Shown one piece after another: positions 35,143 to 45,516 of a DNA stretch of 64,000 nucleotides (positions within the stretch are counted from its first letter, which is position 1; every line of letters starts with the position of its first letter). Location of the stretch: positions 1-64,000 of the forward strand of contig NZ_FWFS01000012.1 in the NCBI RefSeq assembly GCF_900172375.1. Reading direction: 5' to 3'. Under the pieces are notes generated by a model that was not told the DNA's origin, searched no databases, and worked only from the letters and a program-made list of their open reading frames with translations. This DNA comes from Aquimixticola soesokkakensis (GTDB taxonomy: Bacteria; Pseudomonadota; Alphaproteobacteria; Rhodobacterales; Rhodobacteraceae). A program made the position numbers and the translations under genes.

Positions 35143-36191
35143 TACGCGCCCATTTCGGCCAGCAGCGCGGCTTGGTGTTCGGCCACCAGCGCGTCGATGA
35201 TTTCGCGCAGATCGCCTGCGAGAATCGCGTCAAGTTTGTAGAGCGTCAGGTTGATACGGTGATCGGTCATGCGCCCTTGCGGAAAATTATAGGTCCGGAT
35301 GCGTTCCGAACGATCCCCGGAGCCGACCTGGCTTTTACGATCCGCCGAGCGCGCATCATCCACCTTCTGGCGTTCCAGATCATAGAGCCGCGCGCGCAGC
35401 ACGTTCATCGCGATTTCGCGGTTCCTGTGCTGGGATTTTTCGGCGCTGGTGACGATCATGCCCGTGGGCAAATGGGTGATGCGCACCGCGGAATCGGTGG
35501 TGTTGACGTGCTGCCCGCCTGCGCCGCTGGCGCGCATCGTGTCGATGCGGATGTCATTGGGGTTGATGTCGATGTCCACGGCCTGCGCCTCGGGCAGAAC
35601 GGCGACAGTGGCGGCAGAGGTGTGAATGCGCCCCCCCGATTCTGTCGAAGGCACGCGCTGCACACGGTGTACGCCGCTTTCGTATTTGAGCTGGGCAAAC
35701 ACGCCCTCGCCGCGCACGTTGGCGGTCACTTCCTTGATCCCGCCCAATTCGGTTTCGGCCAGATCGATGATGTCGAACTGCCAGCCCTGCGTTTCCGCAT
35801 AGCGCTGGTACATCCGCAAGAGATCCCCCGCAAACAGCGCCGCCTCATCGCCGCCCGTTCCGGGGCGGATTTCAATGATCGCCGGGCGCGCGTCGGCGGC
35901 ATCTTTGGGCAAAAGCGCGATTTGCAGCGCCTTTTCCAAGCCCGGAATGCGTGCTTTCAACGCGGGCAATTCCGCTTCGGCCAATTCGCGCATTTCTGGA
36001 TCGGCCAGCATCGCTTCGGCCTCGGCCAGATCGGCCTGAAGCTGGCGATAGGCGCGGATCTGGTCCACGACGGGGCGCAATTCGGCGTATTCTCGGCCCA
36101 AAGCGGCAATATCACCGCCCCCCGTGGCCATCTTGGCCTCGAGGAATTCGAACCGTTCGGAAATCTGGGCAAGTTTGTCTGATGGGATCAT
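35142..36191 (-). CDS. prfA: peptide chain release factor 1
   Basis: A 349 aa release factor that reads UAA and UAG. The catalytic GGQ is at 225-227 ([12 protein letters not shown]). The codon-recognition tripeptide region reads [10 protein letters not shown], that is PST where PAT or PVT is usual; both have the P-x-T form. I chose ATG 36191 (MIPSDKL); the frame is open further up to 36254, overlapping the agmatinase-like gene. Confidence 0.95.
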   Translation of the reverse strand: MIPSDKLAQISERFEFLEAKMATGGGDIAALGREYAELRPVVDQIRAYRQLQADLAEAEAMLADPEMRELAEAELPALKARIPGLEKALQIALLPKDAADARPAIIEIRPGTGGDEAALFAGDLLRMYQRYAETQGWQFDIIDLAETELGGIKEVTANVRGEGVFAQLKYESGVHRVQRVPSTESGGRIHTSAATVAVLPEAQAVDIDINPNDIRIDTMRASGAGGQHVNTTDSAVRITHLPTGMIVTSAEKSQHRNREIAMNVLRARLYDLERQKVDDARSADRKSQVGSGDRSERIRTYNFPQGRMTDHRINLTLYKLDAILAGDLREIIDALVAEHQAALLAEMGA

Positions 36192-36223
36192 AGGCTGTTC
36201 AATGGACAACGGCGACCGCGTGG

Positions 36224-37201
36224 TCAAGACCTCTGATTGCGCCGTGTCCAGCAATAGAGCGCAAGGATTTCCATGGCCACATGCGCCCCTGCCACCGCCG
36301 TGGCATTGCCCACATCATAGGGCGGCGAGACTTCGACCACATCGCCCCCCGTCAGATGCACCCCCGCGAGTTCGCGCAGGATCGCGGCGGCCTGCCAACT
36401 GGCCAAGCCTCCCCAGACCGGTGTGCCCGTCCCCGGCGCAAAGGCAGGATCGAGGCAGTCGATATCAAAGGTCAGATAGGCGGGATGATTGCCGACGATA
36501 TTTTTCACACGGCTCGCCACCCAGCTTGCGCCGCGTTCATGCACAGCGCGCGCATCGATAATGTTGACGCCCAGCGTGTCGGGGTTGTCCGTGCGGATGC
36601 CGATCTGGACCGAGCGCGCCGGATCGATCAGCCCCAGCTTTACCGCCTTGTAAAACATGGTGCCGTGGTCGATCCGCGTCATGTCGTCATCGGCCCATGT
36701 GTCTGAATGGGCATCGAAATGGATCAGCGACAGCGGGCCGAATTTGGCGGCATGGGCGCGCAGGACGGGAAAGGAAATAAAGTGATCGCCCCCCAAAACC
36801 AGCGTCCCGGCTCCGGCGGCAAGAATGGGGGCGATGTGATCGGTAAGCGCTTGGGGGAAGTCGGCGACTTTGGCGTAGTCAAACGCCAGATCGCCGTAGT
36901 CGATCACGTCAAATTCCTCGAGCGGCGAATAGCCCCAGCCATAGGGCGCATCAAAGGCCTGCAGGGTCGAGGCTTCGCGGATCGCGCGCGGGCCAAGGCG
37001 GGTTCCGGGGCGGTTGGTGACCGCCTGATCAAAGGGCACACCAGTGACCGCCAGATCGACGCCCGACAGGTCCTTGGTGTAGCGGCGGCGCAAGAACGAC
37101 AGCGCTCCGCCGAACGCATTTTCAAACGCCAGACCGCGGCGCTGATCGGGCGTCGTGGTAAAGGCCAGATCGACTTGGGTTTTTGCATCTTCCAGTGCCA
37201 T
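36224..37201 (-). CDS. speB: agmatinase-like ureohydrolase
   Basis: A 325 aa arginase/agmatinase-family enzyme that hydrolyses a guanidino compound to urea plus an amine, using two Mn ions. Ligand motifs are [17 protein letters not shown] and [18 protein letters not shown]. Agmatine is the common substrate in this group, giving putrescine, but guanidinobutyrate cannot be excluded, and no arginine decarboxylase is in the window. ATG 37201 chosen. It precedes prfA by 32 bases. Confidence 0.85.
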   Translation of the reverse strand: MALEDAKTQVDLAFTTTPDQRRGLAFENAFGGALSFLRRRYTKDLSGVDLAVTGVPFDQAVTNRPGTRLGPRAIREASTLQAFDAPYGWGYSPLEEFDVIDYGDLAFDYAKVADFPQALTDHIAPILAAGAGTLVLGGDHFISFPVLRAHAAKFGPLSLIHFDAHSDTWADDDMTRIDHGTMFYKAVKLGLIDPARSVQIGIRTDNPDTLGVNIIDARAVHERGASWVASRVKNIVGNHPAYLTFDIDCLDPAFAPGTGTPVWGGLASWQAAAILRELAGVHLTGGDVVEVSPPYDVGNATAVAGAHVAMEILALYCWTRRNQRS

Positions 37202-37296
37202 GATCCGTGCTCCTTGGCGGCTTTGCGTCAGATAGCCATGCCGCCCGAGTCCGTGCAAGGCCCAGAGCCACGAAGAGCCGCGCAAGCATCCGCGAC

Positions 37297-37324
37297 GAAA
37301 AAGGGCGCCCCGATAGGGACGCCC
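37297..37324 (-). terminator. intrinsic terminator of the outer-membrane protein gene
   Basis: On the minus strand GGGCGTCCC and GGGGCGCCC pair with one mismatch around TATC and are followed by TTTTT. It lies 30 bases after the gene stop. Confidence 0.75.
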
Positions 37325-37353
37325 GATACTCGTAAATCAAACCTGAGGTTCGA

Positions 37354-37962
37354 TTAGAACTTCATGGAAACGCGTGCGCCAACCGAAGTGGACGAGATGT
37401 CGGTGCCGGTGCCGTCGAAATCGTCGAATTCGGTTTGCAGAACTTCTGCGCCCACGATGACTTTGTCGGTCACTGCGTAGTCAAGGCCCACACCGTAGAG
37501 GTAACCGGTGTCGATCAGCTTGTCGCCAGCGCGGTCGAGCTGGGCGTATGCACCACCAGCGGTACCGTAGATGAGGAATTTGCCAGCGTCGTAACCGACT
37601 TTTGCTTTTGCACGTGCGATGTAGTCAGCTTCTGCGCCGTTCAGCTCGAGGTCCGAACCGATGCCTTCGAGTTCACCACCGACGACCCATTTGCCGAAGT
37701 CGTAGTTGTAACCGGCGAATGCGCCGTAGTTGGCGGCTTCGTCGCTGATGTGCACGTCGCCTGCGTCGTTGTCGTAGTCTGCATCGTCGTAACCAAGGGT
37801 CACACCAGCGTAGGCGCCGGACCAATCCATGGAGGGCATCATGACGGGTGCGGGAGCGACGACGACGGGCTCAGCAACGGGGGCGACATAGCCGCCGGCG
37901 ATTGCGGAACCTGCTGCTGCGGTGGTTGCGGCGAAAGCTGCTGCGAGAGTTGCGAATTTCAT
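37354..37962 (-). CDS. small outer-membrane beta-barrel protein
   Basis: A 202 aa protein with a signal peptide (cleavage after GSAIA, about 22), a Val/Pro/Ala linker, and an eight-strand-type barrel of the OmpA-like/Omp25 group: GAYAGVTLGYDDAD, GAFAGYNYDFG, YIARAKAKVGYD, a final aromatic RVSMKF. Strand residues alternate and the C-terminal Phe is typical of BAM substrates. Codon use is strongly biased, suggesting high expression. It has its own terminator and a long upstream control region. Confidence 0.85.
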   Translation of the reverse strand: MKFATLAAAFAATTAAAGSAIAGGYVAPVAEPVVVAPAPVMMPSMDWSGAYAGVTLGYDDADYDNDAGDVHISDEAANYGAFAGYNYDFGKWVVGGELEGIGSDLELNGAEADYIARAKAKVGYDAGKFLIYGTAGGAYAQLDRAGDKLIDTGYLYGVGLDYAVTDKVIVGAEVLQTEFDDFDGTGTDISSTSVGARVSMKF

Positions 37963-38036
37963 TTCTTAGGTCTCCTAATTCTGTCCCACGGGTTGTTCCG
38001 GGGCTGTCTATTGTGACGACAGAACCGCTAGTGACA

Positions 38037-38050
38037 TTGGAAAGTTCCAA
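38037..38050. promoter_or_regulatory. palindrome in outer-membrane gene upstream region
   Basis: TTGGAA-AG-TTCCAA, 6 bp perfect arms, centred about 80 bases upstream of the ATG at 37962. The position fits an operator or promoter-overlapping site. The binding protein is unknown. Confidence 0.4.
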
Positions 38051-38211
38051 AGAAAAGAGGGGTCGTGATCACGGCACCGTGACGGCGAAATGTTACAGGG
38101 AACCAAAACGGTAACTCCATGTTTTTGAACAGTTTTCAAAAAGTAATCGGCCATTTCATGCTGGTTCCATGGTTTTTTCAATCTCGGTTCAATGTCGCAA
38201 AAACGCCACAC

Positions 38212-38250
38212 GTGATCACAAGAATGTCAAAACACATCGCTTGTGATCAC
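38212..38250. promoter_or_regulatory. 11 bp inverted repeat built on GTGATCAC
   Basis: GTGATCACAAG (38212-38222) and CTTGTGATCAC (38240-38250), 17 bases apart. GTGATCAC, itself a palindrome, occurs a third time at 38065-38072. Possible paired operator or a stem-loop. Confidence 0.45.
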
Positions 38251-38375
38251 AGCCTCGTGAAACCAAACCGCCCCCTCACCCCTGCTCACGTTCGCACGAC
38301 TCATGGGAACCGCCAGTCTGACCGCAGATCTGCCCTGCCCCGCGCGTCCCAAACGCCCCGCGCAGGCCCAAAAGA

Positions 38376-38411
38376 CAACAGCGGCCCTCGGTGTGCCGAA
38401 AGCCGCTGTTG
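38376..38411 (-). terminator. terminator of the ABC-F gene
   Basis: A perfect 10 bp stem (CAACAGCGGC / GCCGCTGTTG) with a small inner CGG/CCG hairpin, followed on the minus strand by TCTTTT. It lies 32 bases after the stop of the ABC-F gene. Confidence 0.7.
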
Positions 38412-38442
38412 CGTCGTTTTGGGGCGAAGAGGGACCGCGCGG

Positions 38443-40302
<1,860 letters not shown>

Positions 40303-40388
40303 GCCGCTCGCTACTGCGAGACGGACAAAAGGTCAACGCCTGCCGCGCATCTCGCCGCGTCCTGACCCGACACAAGGGCCTTTCGCCC

Positions 40389-40424
40389 GGCTTTTACGGG
40401 GGCTTTTACGGGGGCTTTTATGGG
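40389..40424 (+). repeat. tandem repeat, three 12 bp units
   Basis: GGCTTTTACGGG, GGCTTTTACGGG, GGCTTTTATGGG, in the spacer between olsB (stop at 40449) and the ABC-F gene (start at 40302). Two copies are identical and the third differs by one base. Confidence 0.9.
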
Positions 40425-40448
40425 CCTTTCACAGGTCACAAACGCGCC

Positions 40449-41219
40449 TCAAACGGGCAAAGCGCGCAACAGCCGTGCGCGCGCGGGGGGGATGGCTTTG
40501 ATTTCCAGGCCGGTGAACACATGCAAGGTGTTCAGGTCACGGTCCACCACCGCGTGATCCGACACCCAGCCCCCCATCAGGAGGTAGGTTTTCAGCAGCG
40601 GCGGCATTTTCAAAGCGGCGCGGCGCGCATCGGGTTTGCGGCGCAGGCGCGCGGCGAATTTGAACACATTGGGCGCTTTGACCCGTGGCTTCCAGCGCGC
40701 CGGCGCAAGATGGCGGTGTTTGAGCATCGCAAAAGCATCAAGATACTCTGCCGTATCCGTGCCATGAAAGGAGGAGCAGCCAAAGAGCATCTCCACCCCT
40801 TCTTCATCGACAAACCGCGTCATCGCCCCCCAGGCAATGCGCAAGATATCGGGGTCATGCACTTGGGGATGCAGGCAAAAGCGGCCCATTTCCACCATCT
40901 TGCCCTCGAATTGCTCCAGCGCGTCCAGATCGTAATATTGCGCCGAATAGCTGCGGGCGATGTCGGAGCCGCCGCCCAGCGGCAAAATGCGAAAACAGGC
41001 GACAAGGCGGTGCGGCGTGGCTTCGGCATCGCGGGTGTCCTCGATCAGCACATGACGGCAAATCGCATCGAACGGGTCGGCGTCAAACCCCTGCTGCGGG
41101 GCGGCGCCAGGGGGCTCGTTTGCAACGAACGCCAGATAGCGCAGCGCTTGGGCGGCGGCGACATCGCTGTCGCTTGCGGCAAAACGGGCGATGTAACGGG
41201 GCTTGCGCAGCGCAATCAT
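40449..41219 (-). CDS. olsB: L-ornithine N-alpha-acyltransferase
   Basis: A 256 aa GNAT-fold acyltransferase of the OlsB family. It transfers a 3-hydroxyacyl group from acyl-carrier protein to ornithine, giving lyso-ornithine lipid, the first step to phosphorus-free membrane lipids. Family marks include RYLAFV, the block VEMGRFCLHP and LFGCSSFHGTD, and a C-terminal basic part ending KTYLLMGGWVSDHAVVD. A partner OlsA is not adjacent. Ribosome site GGAAGGG. Divergent from msrB. Confidence 0.85.
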   Translation of the reverse strand: MIALRKPRYIARFAASDSDVAAAQALRYLAFVANEPPGAAPQQGFDADPFDAICRHVLIEDTRDAEATPHRLVACFRILPLGGGSDIARSYSAQYYDLDALEQFEGKMVEMGRFCLHPQVHDPDILRIAWGAMTRFVDEEGVEMLFGCSSFHGTDTAEYLDAFAMLKHRHLAPARWKPRVKAPNVFKFAARLRRKPDARRAALKMPPLLKTYLLMGGWVSDHAVVDRDLNTLHVFTGLEIKAIPPARARLLRALPV

Positions 41220-41469
41220 GTGAACCCTTCCCCAAAACCATCCCGCGCGCCATGCAGCGGCAGGCCTGATAAAATATGTGCCTCACCAGCGTATCACACA
41301 AGATGTGACAACCGCTTAACCACCAATTGACAGCTTGGTGACGATGAACGCCCGTTTTGATGCCAAAACGCGCGGCGAAATCCGCGCAGCGCGCCCGCCC
41401 CAATGACGGCGCATATTGAACCGCGCGCGCGCATGCCTACCTTAAGGACAACACAAAAGAGGACATTTC

Positions 41470-41895
41470 ATGGCCGATTCTCCCGACACCCCGCAAGGCA
41501 ACTTCAAATCTCCCGCAGACATGAGCGAGGCGGACTGGCGCGAGGCGCTCGATCCCGAAACCTTCCGCGTCACCCGCCAACACGGGACCGAGCGCGCCTT
41601 TTCCCATCCGGGCTTTCCCGAGGGCGACGGGATCTTTCGCTGCGCCTGTTGCGGCGCGGAACTGTTCACCAAGGACACGAAATACGAAAGCCACTGCGGT
41701 TGGCCTTCGTTTTACGCGACCAAGGACGATGCGCCCGTGGCAGAAAGCCGCGATGAAAGCCACGGGATGGTGCGCACCGAAGTCCATTGCGACGATTGCG
41801 GCGCGCATCTGGGCCATCTGTTTCCCGACGGCCCCAAGCCCACGGGCATTCGCTATTGCATCAACGGCGTGTCGCTGCGGTTCGAGCCGGCCTGA
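41470..41895 (+). CDS. msrB: peptide-methionine (R)-S-oxide reductase
   Basis: A 141 aa enzyme that repairs the R-epimer of oxidised methionine in proteins. Catalytic C130 is in RYCINGVSLRF; structural zinc is held by CACCG and HCDDCG. The N-terminal 30 residues form a non-conserved extension without a signal peptide, so it is cytoplasmic. Followed by a strong terminator. Confidence 0.94.
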   Translation: MADSPDTPQGNFKSPADMSEADWREALDPETFRVTRQHGTERAFSHPGFPEGDGIFRCACCGAELFTKDTKYESHCGWPSFYATKDDAPVAESRDESHGMVRTEVHCDDCGAHLGHLFPDGPKPTGIRYCINGVSLRFEPA

Positions 41896-41947
41896 ACGGC
41901 CCGACATCGCCTGAGGCGGCGTTCTTCCCCCCCTCGCGCAGACATCA

Positions 41948-41977
41948 AGAAGGGCGCTCCGACGGGGCGCCCTTTTT
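41948..41977 (+). terminator. intrinsic terminator after msrB
   Basis: GGGCGC and GCGCCC arms (extended with imperfect pairs) precede TTTTT, 53 bases after the msrB stop. It faces the convergent bamE gene. Confidence 0.8.
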
Positions 41978-42035
41978 CAAAACCGGGACTGACAGTGAGA
42001 GGTCGCTGGGTGAGATGTCGCCGGGATGGCGGTTT

Positions 42036-42521
42036 CTACTGGATGAATTGATCCGCCGAGATCCGGCCCAGATTGCCCAGAAGCTGGCGCACAAAGGTGG
42101 TGCCCCCGACATTGGGGTCGGTCACGCGGCGCGACAGCACGATGACATTGCCATCCTCGAGGCCGAAGCGCTCGACATTGGACACCAGCCCGGCGGCATC
42201 GAAACTGATGGCCAGAACTTCGCGGCGGGTTTCGCGCGGCGCAAAGGGGCCGATGCTTTGAAAGGTGGAGCCGACGTAATACCAGCCCGCGCCTTCGATC
42301 AGCCCCATCGCTGCGGGGCGTCCGACTTTGTCGGCAACGCTTTGCTGGCTGTCGACGCCGACCGAAATCTGCGCAAGGTCTTCCTCGGGGGGAATATAGC
42401 CGTGGCGTTTGACGATCGGGGTGCAGGCCACCAGAGCGACGCACACGACAGCGCCCAGAACGAGTTGGCTCAGTCGCGCAGCCGCGCGGCGGATCCCTGT
42501 GGCGGATTCATTTTGGCCCAT
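42036..42521 (-). CDS. bamE: outer-membrane assembly lipoprotein BamE
   Basis: A 161 aa SmpA/OmlA-family lipoprotein, accessory subunit of the BAM complex that inserts beta barrels. The lipobox is VALVAC with lipidated C33, after a 32-residue signal. The conserved core is HGYIPPEEDLAQISVGVDS...VADKVGRP...WYYVGS. Its upstream region carries short duplications. Divergent from yceD. Confidence 0.9.
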   Translation of the reverse strand: MGQNESATGIRRAAARLSQLVLGAVVCVALVACTPIVKRHGYIPPEEDLAQISVGVDSQQSVADKVGRPAAMGLIEGAGWYYVGSTFQSIGPFAPRETRREVLAISFDAAGLVSNVERFGLEDGNVIVLSRRVTDPNVGGTTFVRQLLGNLGRISADQFIQ

Positions 42522-42540
42522 GCTGGAACGGGTCCCCTTT

Positions 42541-42564
42541 TTCGATTGGCGCTTCGATTGGCGC
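42541..42564 (+). repeat. perfect tandem duplication, 12 bp
   Basis: TTCGATTGGCGC twice head to tail in the bamE-yceD divergent region, 20 bases upstream of the bamE start codon, so it probably overlaps its ribosome site or 5' leader. Confidence 0.88.
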
Positions 42565-42576
42565 GCAGCACATCCA

Positions 42577-42631
42577 GACCCCGTGACGGGCCCCTTGCCT
42601 TCCGGACCCCGTCACGGGGTCCCCTTGCCTT
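42577..42631 (+). repeat. paired hairpin-forming direct repeats
   Basis: Two similar 25-27 base units (42577-42601 and 42605-42631), each a CCCCGT/ACGGGG hairpin followed by CCCCTTGCCTT. The second forms a stronger GGACCCCGT/ACGGGGTCC stem. They occupy the centre of the bamE-yceD divergent region. Confidence 0.75.
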
Positions 42632-42718
42632 GCAGCGCCTTGCCTCGTATCCCGATTACAGATTGTTTTCCTCCTGTTCAAGCCGCGCGCAGTGACAGGG
42701 CACCCCAAGGAGCCGCTT

Positions 42719-43372
42719 ATGTCGCAAAAGACACCCCCGCAGACCCCCGACACCGCTGCGCGCGCCAAGGACGCGCCCTCTTCCAAAGCGGCGTCCAACA
42801 CCGCCGCCACCAGCGCAGACGCGCAAAACTGGACCCATGTGGTAACGTTGCGCGCCCTGCCCAAAAATCGTGATCACAGCTTCGAGATCACGCCCGATGC
42901 CGCCCAAAGCGCACAAATCGCCCGAGAGCTCGACATTCTGGGCGCGCGCAAAATCCGCTTTGCCGGCACGCTCAGCCCCGTGGGGCGTTCGGATTGGCGG
43001 CTCCTGGGCACCATCGGGGCCACGGTGACCCAGCCCTGCGGCGTCACGCTGGCACCGGTGACCACCCGCATCGACGAAAGCCTCGAGCGCAACTATCTGG
43101 CTGAGCTGCGCGAAGACCCCGAGGCCGACACCCCCGAGGAAATCGAAATCCCCGAGGATGACACCGCCGAGGCGCTTCCTGCCACGCTCGATCTGGCGGC
43201 TGTCGCCATCGAAGCCCTCGCCCTCGCCCTGCCGCCCTTCCCGCGCGCACCCGATGCCGACCTTGGCGAAGCCGTGTTCACCGAGCCGGGCAAGGACGCG
43301 ATGACCGATGAGGCCACAAAACCCTTCGCCGGTCTCGCATCGCTGCGTGACAAACTCGCCGATAAAGAGTAG
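42719..43372 (+). CDS. YceD/DUF177 family protein
   Basis: A 217 aa protein of the DUF177 (YceD) family, normally encoded before rpmF and thought to take part in 23S rRNA or large-subunit metabolism. After a disordered Ala/Ser/Thr-rich N-terminus (about 1-35) comes the family domain, with the conserved cysteine region GATVTQPCGVTLAPV. The ATG at 42719 is preceded by AAGGAG. The spacing to rpmF (497 bases) is much greater than usual. Confidence 0.85.
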   Translation: MSQKTPPQTPDTAARAKDAPSSKAASNTAATSADAQNWTHVVTLRALPKNRDHSFEITPDAAQSAQIARELDILGARKIRFAGTLSPVGRSDWRLLGTIGATVTQPCGVTLAPVTTRIDESLERNYLAELREDPEADTPEEIEIPEDDTAEALPATLDLAAVAIEALALALPPFPRAPDADLGEAVFTEPGKDAMTDEATKPFAGLASLRDKLADKE

Positions 43373-43481
43373 ACGGCAGCCAATCCGCGCGAAAGGCCCG
43401 CAAAACGGGTCCGGTTGCGCCGGAAAATCCGCGTCCAATCAACGCTGCGGGGCCTTAAAAACAAGGGACTTAACAAAGGGG

Positions 43482-43509
43482 TTGCAGATTGTGCGATTCC
43501 GAGTATGTT
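43482..43509 (+). promoter_or_regulatory. candidate sigma-70 promoter for rpmF
   Basis: TTGCAG (43482-43487), 16 bases, TATGTT (43504-43509). Both hexamers are good for this group and it is the best match in the spacer. It would start transcription about 350 bases before rpmF. Confidence 0.45.
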
Positions 43510-43726
43510 CCCGGCCTCACTTCCACGTTGGATTCTGTGCGTTGCGCGACTTGCGCGAGGGGCAGAACCTTAGCGGAAACAACGGGTTGACCCTCTGTAG
43601 ACACGGACACGTCCGTCACACGCAGGGCTGCCCACCCCGCGCACCGCTTCGGTGCAAGGGTTGTGGGTGCAAAACCTGCGTCGATGTCAAACCCCCTCGG
43701 GGCGGCCGCATCAACCGGACGGTCTC

Positions 43727-43859
43727 GTCCAAACACACCGGGCGCGCGCGTCCGATACGCGGACGAAGTCGTCCACCACACCGGACGCTTGCGTTCAGAA
43801 TTTCCGGACCCTTTGGTCCACCACACCGGGGCATCTGCAAATCGGCCCCCCGAACATTG
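43727..43859 (+). repeat. three degenerate 44-45 bp tandem repeats in rpmF leader
   Basis: Units begin at 43727, 43771 and 43816, each with GTCCA(A/C)CACACCGG (one extra A in unit 1). Units 2 and 3 share 14 identical leading bases; the rest of each unit diverges. The third unit ends 10 bases before the rpmF ATG. Confidence 0.6.
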
Positions 43860-43869
43860 AGGTTGTGAC

Positions 43870-44079
43870 ATGGCTGTCCCTCAGAACCGAGTTACCCGCT
43901 CCAAGCGGAACATGCGCCGCGCCCACGATGCTCTGGTCGCCGGCAACCCCTCCGAGTGCCCGTCCTGCGGCGAACTCAAGCGTCCCCACCACGTGTGCGG
44001 CGCTTGCGGTCACTATGCTGACCGTGAAGTCGTTGCACAGGCAAACGACGTCGATCTCGACGACGAAGACGCCGCATAA
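43870..44079 (+). CDS. rpmF: 50S ribosomal protein L32
   Basis: A 69 aa bL32 protein with the canonical [20 protein letters not shown] start and a four-cysteine zinc site (C30, C33, C43, C46). It is the zinc-binding form. An acidic C-terminal tail ([10 protein letters not shown]) is seen. Followed by a strong terminator before plsX. Confidence 0.97.
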   Translation: MAVPQNRVTRSKRNMRRAHDALVAGNPSECPSCGELKRPHHVCGACGHYADREVVAQANDVDLDDEDAA

Positions 44080-44401
44080 GCGGCTGGCTGTGCAGGCATC
44101 CTGCGCGCGGTTTTGACAGGAAACTGTCGCGCCGTGCGGATCGGATGTCGCCTCGCTTGCGCGTGAGGCTGCATGTGCCACCCCGTCTCGCAGACATCGG
44201 GGCCGCGTCCGTGAAAACGGATTTCGGCCCCGTTTCTGTTTGTTTTTTCGCCCTTTAAGCGCGTTCGCCTTCTGCTTTTGGCATTTCGGCTGTTGTCCCC
44301 ATCCGGCCCTTTGGGCATGATCGGCGCAAAAGCTCGACCGCGCGCGGATCGGGTTCAGGACACCGGCGCAGACTTCGCGCCCTTTCGTGCAAAGCAAGAC
44401 G
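44080..44401 (+). other. rpmF-plsX spacer
   Basis: 322 bases with no gene. It contains the rpmF terminator (44199-44248). The remaining ~150 bases must hold the plsX promoter; I see no strong hexamer pair. Confidence 0.5.
44199..44248 (+). terminator. intrinsic terminator after rpmF
   Basis: GGGGCCG...CGGCCCC with an inner CCGT-GAAA-ACGG hairpin, followed by GTTTCTGTTTGTTTTTT. It is 119 bases after the rpmF stop and is the strongest T-run terminator in the window. Confidence 0.88.
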
Positions 44402-45472
44402 ATGAGCCGTATCGAAGCGCCTTCCCCCACCGGACGTATCACCCTTTCCATCGACGCGATGGGATCAGACCGCGGTCCCGCCGTTGTGGTCGCGGGCATG
44501 GCACGCTCTGCAGGTAAAAATCCCCGCATCGACTTTATCGTCCATGGCGACGAAGCCGTTCTGACCCCCCTCGTCGAGCGGCGGCGCAACCTAAAGGATC
44601 GTGTCACGATCCGCCACGCGCTTGGCGTTGTCGAGATGCATGAAAAACCCTCGCAAGCGATGCGCCGCAAGGATACCTCCATGCGCTCGGCTATCGACGC
44701 CGTCGGCGCGGGCGAGGCCCAAGCCATCGTGAGCTGTGGCAATACCGGCGCGTTGATGGCCGTTTCCATGGTCCGCCTGCGCAAACTCGAAGGGATCAAC
44801 CGCCCCGCCATTGCCTGCCTGTGGCCCTCGCGCAATCGCGGCGGTTTCAATGTCATGCTCGATGTCGGGGCCGATATCCGCGCCGATGAACGCGACCTGT
44901 TGCAATATGCGATGATGGGCTCCTCCTATGCGCGCAACGGTCTGGGCCTTGAAGCGCCGCGGGTTGGCCTGCTGAATGTCGGCACCGAAGAACACAAAGG
45001 CCGCTCCGAACTGCACAGCGCCCATACGCTGATTTCCGACAATGCCGAGGGCGGCGGATTCAAATTCGTCGGATTCGTTGAAGGCGGCGACATTCCGGGG
45101 GATCGCTGCGACGTGATCGTCACCGATGGCTTTACCGGCAACATCGCGCTCAAAACCGGCGAAGGCACGGCCAAGCTGGTGGGGGATTTCCTCAAGGAGG
45201 CCTTTCAGGCCACGCCGCTGTCGAAAATCGCCGCGCTGCTGGCGCTCACCTCGCTCAAGCGCTTGCAAAAACGCATTGATCCGCGCCGCGTGAATGGCGG
45301 CGTGTTTTTGGGGCTGCGGGGCACGGTCGTCAAATCCCACGGCTCTGCCGATGCAACCGGCGTATCGGCGGCAATCAAACTGGCCTATGAGCTGGCCGCG
45401 TCAAACTTTGCCGATCGGCTGGCCGCACGGGTTGCATCTATTGCCCCCGCGACCGAAGATGCGGCACAATAA
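44402..45472 (+). CDS. plsX: phosphate acyltransferase PlsX
   Basis: A 356 aa enzyme that makes acyl-phosphate from acyl-ACP, the first step in phosphatidic acid synthesis together with PlsY. The N-terminal motif is ITLSIDAMGSDRGP; CGNTGALMA and DVGADIRADERDLLQYA follow. ATG 44402 was preferred to a GTG five codons upstream. Part of the plsX-fabH pair. Confidence 0.94.
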   Translation: MSRIEAPSPTGRITLSIDAMGSDRGPAVVVAGMARSAGKNPRIDFIVHGDEAVLTPLVERRRNLKDRVTIRHALGVVEMHEKPSQAMRRKDTSMRSAIDAVGAGEAQAIVSCGNTGALMAVSMVRLRKLEGINRPAIACLWPSRNRGGFNVMLDVGADIRADERDLLQYAMMGSSYARNGLGLEAPRVGLLNVGTEEHKGRSELHSAHTLISDNAEGGGFKFVGFVEGGDIPGDRCDVIVTDGFTGNIALKTGEGTAKLVGDFLKEAFQATPLSKIAALLALTSLKRLQKRIDPRRVNGGVFLGLRGTVVKSHGSADATGVSAAIKLAYELAASNFADRLAARVASIAPATEDAAQ

Positions 45473-45516
45473 ACTGCCGTTTCTTTCGGCAACGCACAGA
45501 AAAGACAGGCTTTGAT

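Larger units (their letters stand above)
37963..38442 (-). other. 480 bp control region upstream of the outer-membrane protein gene
   Basis: No gene found. From the outer-membrane gene outward it contains an AGGAGA ribosome site, a TTGGAA/TTCCAA palindrome (38037-38050), the perfect palindrome CGTGATCACG (38064-38073), an A/T-rich TTTTTGAA/TTCAAAAA hairpin (38122-38142), an 11 bp GTGATCACAAG/CTTGTGATCAC inverted repeat (38212-38250), and the terminator of the ABC-F gene (38376-38411). The density of dyads suggests several regulators or a small RNA. Confidence 0.6.
43373..43869 (+). other. yceD-rpmF spacer / rpmF leader
   Basis: 497 bases with no supportable gene. A likely promoter at 43482-43509 implies an rpmF leader of about 350 nt. 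The leader contains an ACGGAC/GTCCGT dyad near 43604-43617 and three degenerate 44-45 bp repeats (43727-43859). The length and repeats are unusual for rpmF and could form regulatory structure. Confidence 0.55.

Noticed and set aside
37963-38442. CRISPR-like array suggested by repeated GTGATCAC
   Set aside because: Spacing is irregular, the repeat unit is 8-11 bp and there are no cas genes.
41327-41332. TTGACA between olsB and msrB as an msrB promoter
   Set aside because: Perfect -35 hexamer, but 17 bases downstream there is GCCCGT and no usable -10.
43727-43859. CRISPR-like array in the rpmF leader
   Set aside because: Only three degenerate units; the conserved part is 14 bases, and the rest varies without a spacer pattern or cas genes.
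44387-44401. GTG at 44387 as the plsX start
   Set aside because: It would add five residues with no better ribosome site; the family starts closer to the IDAMGSD motif, so ATG 44402 is kept.
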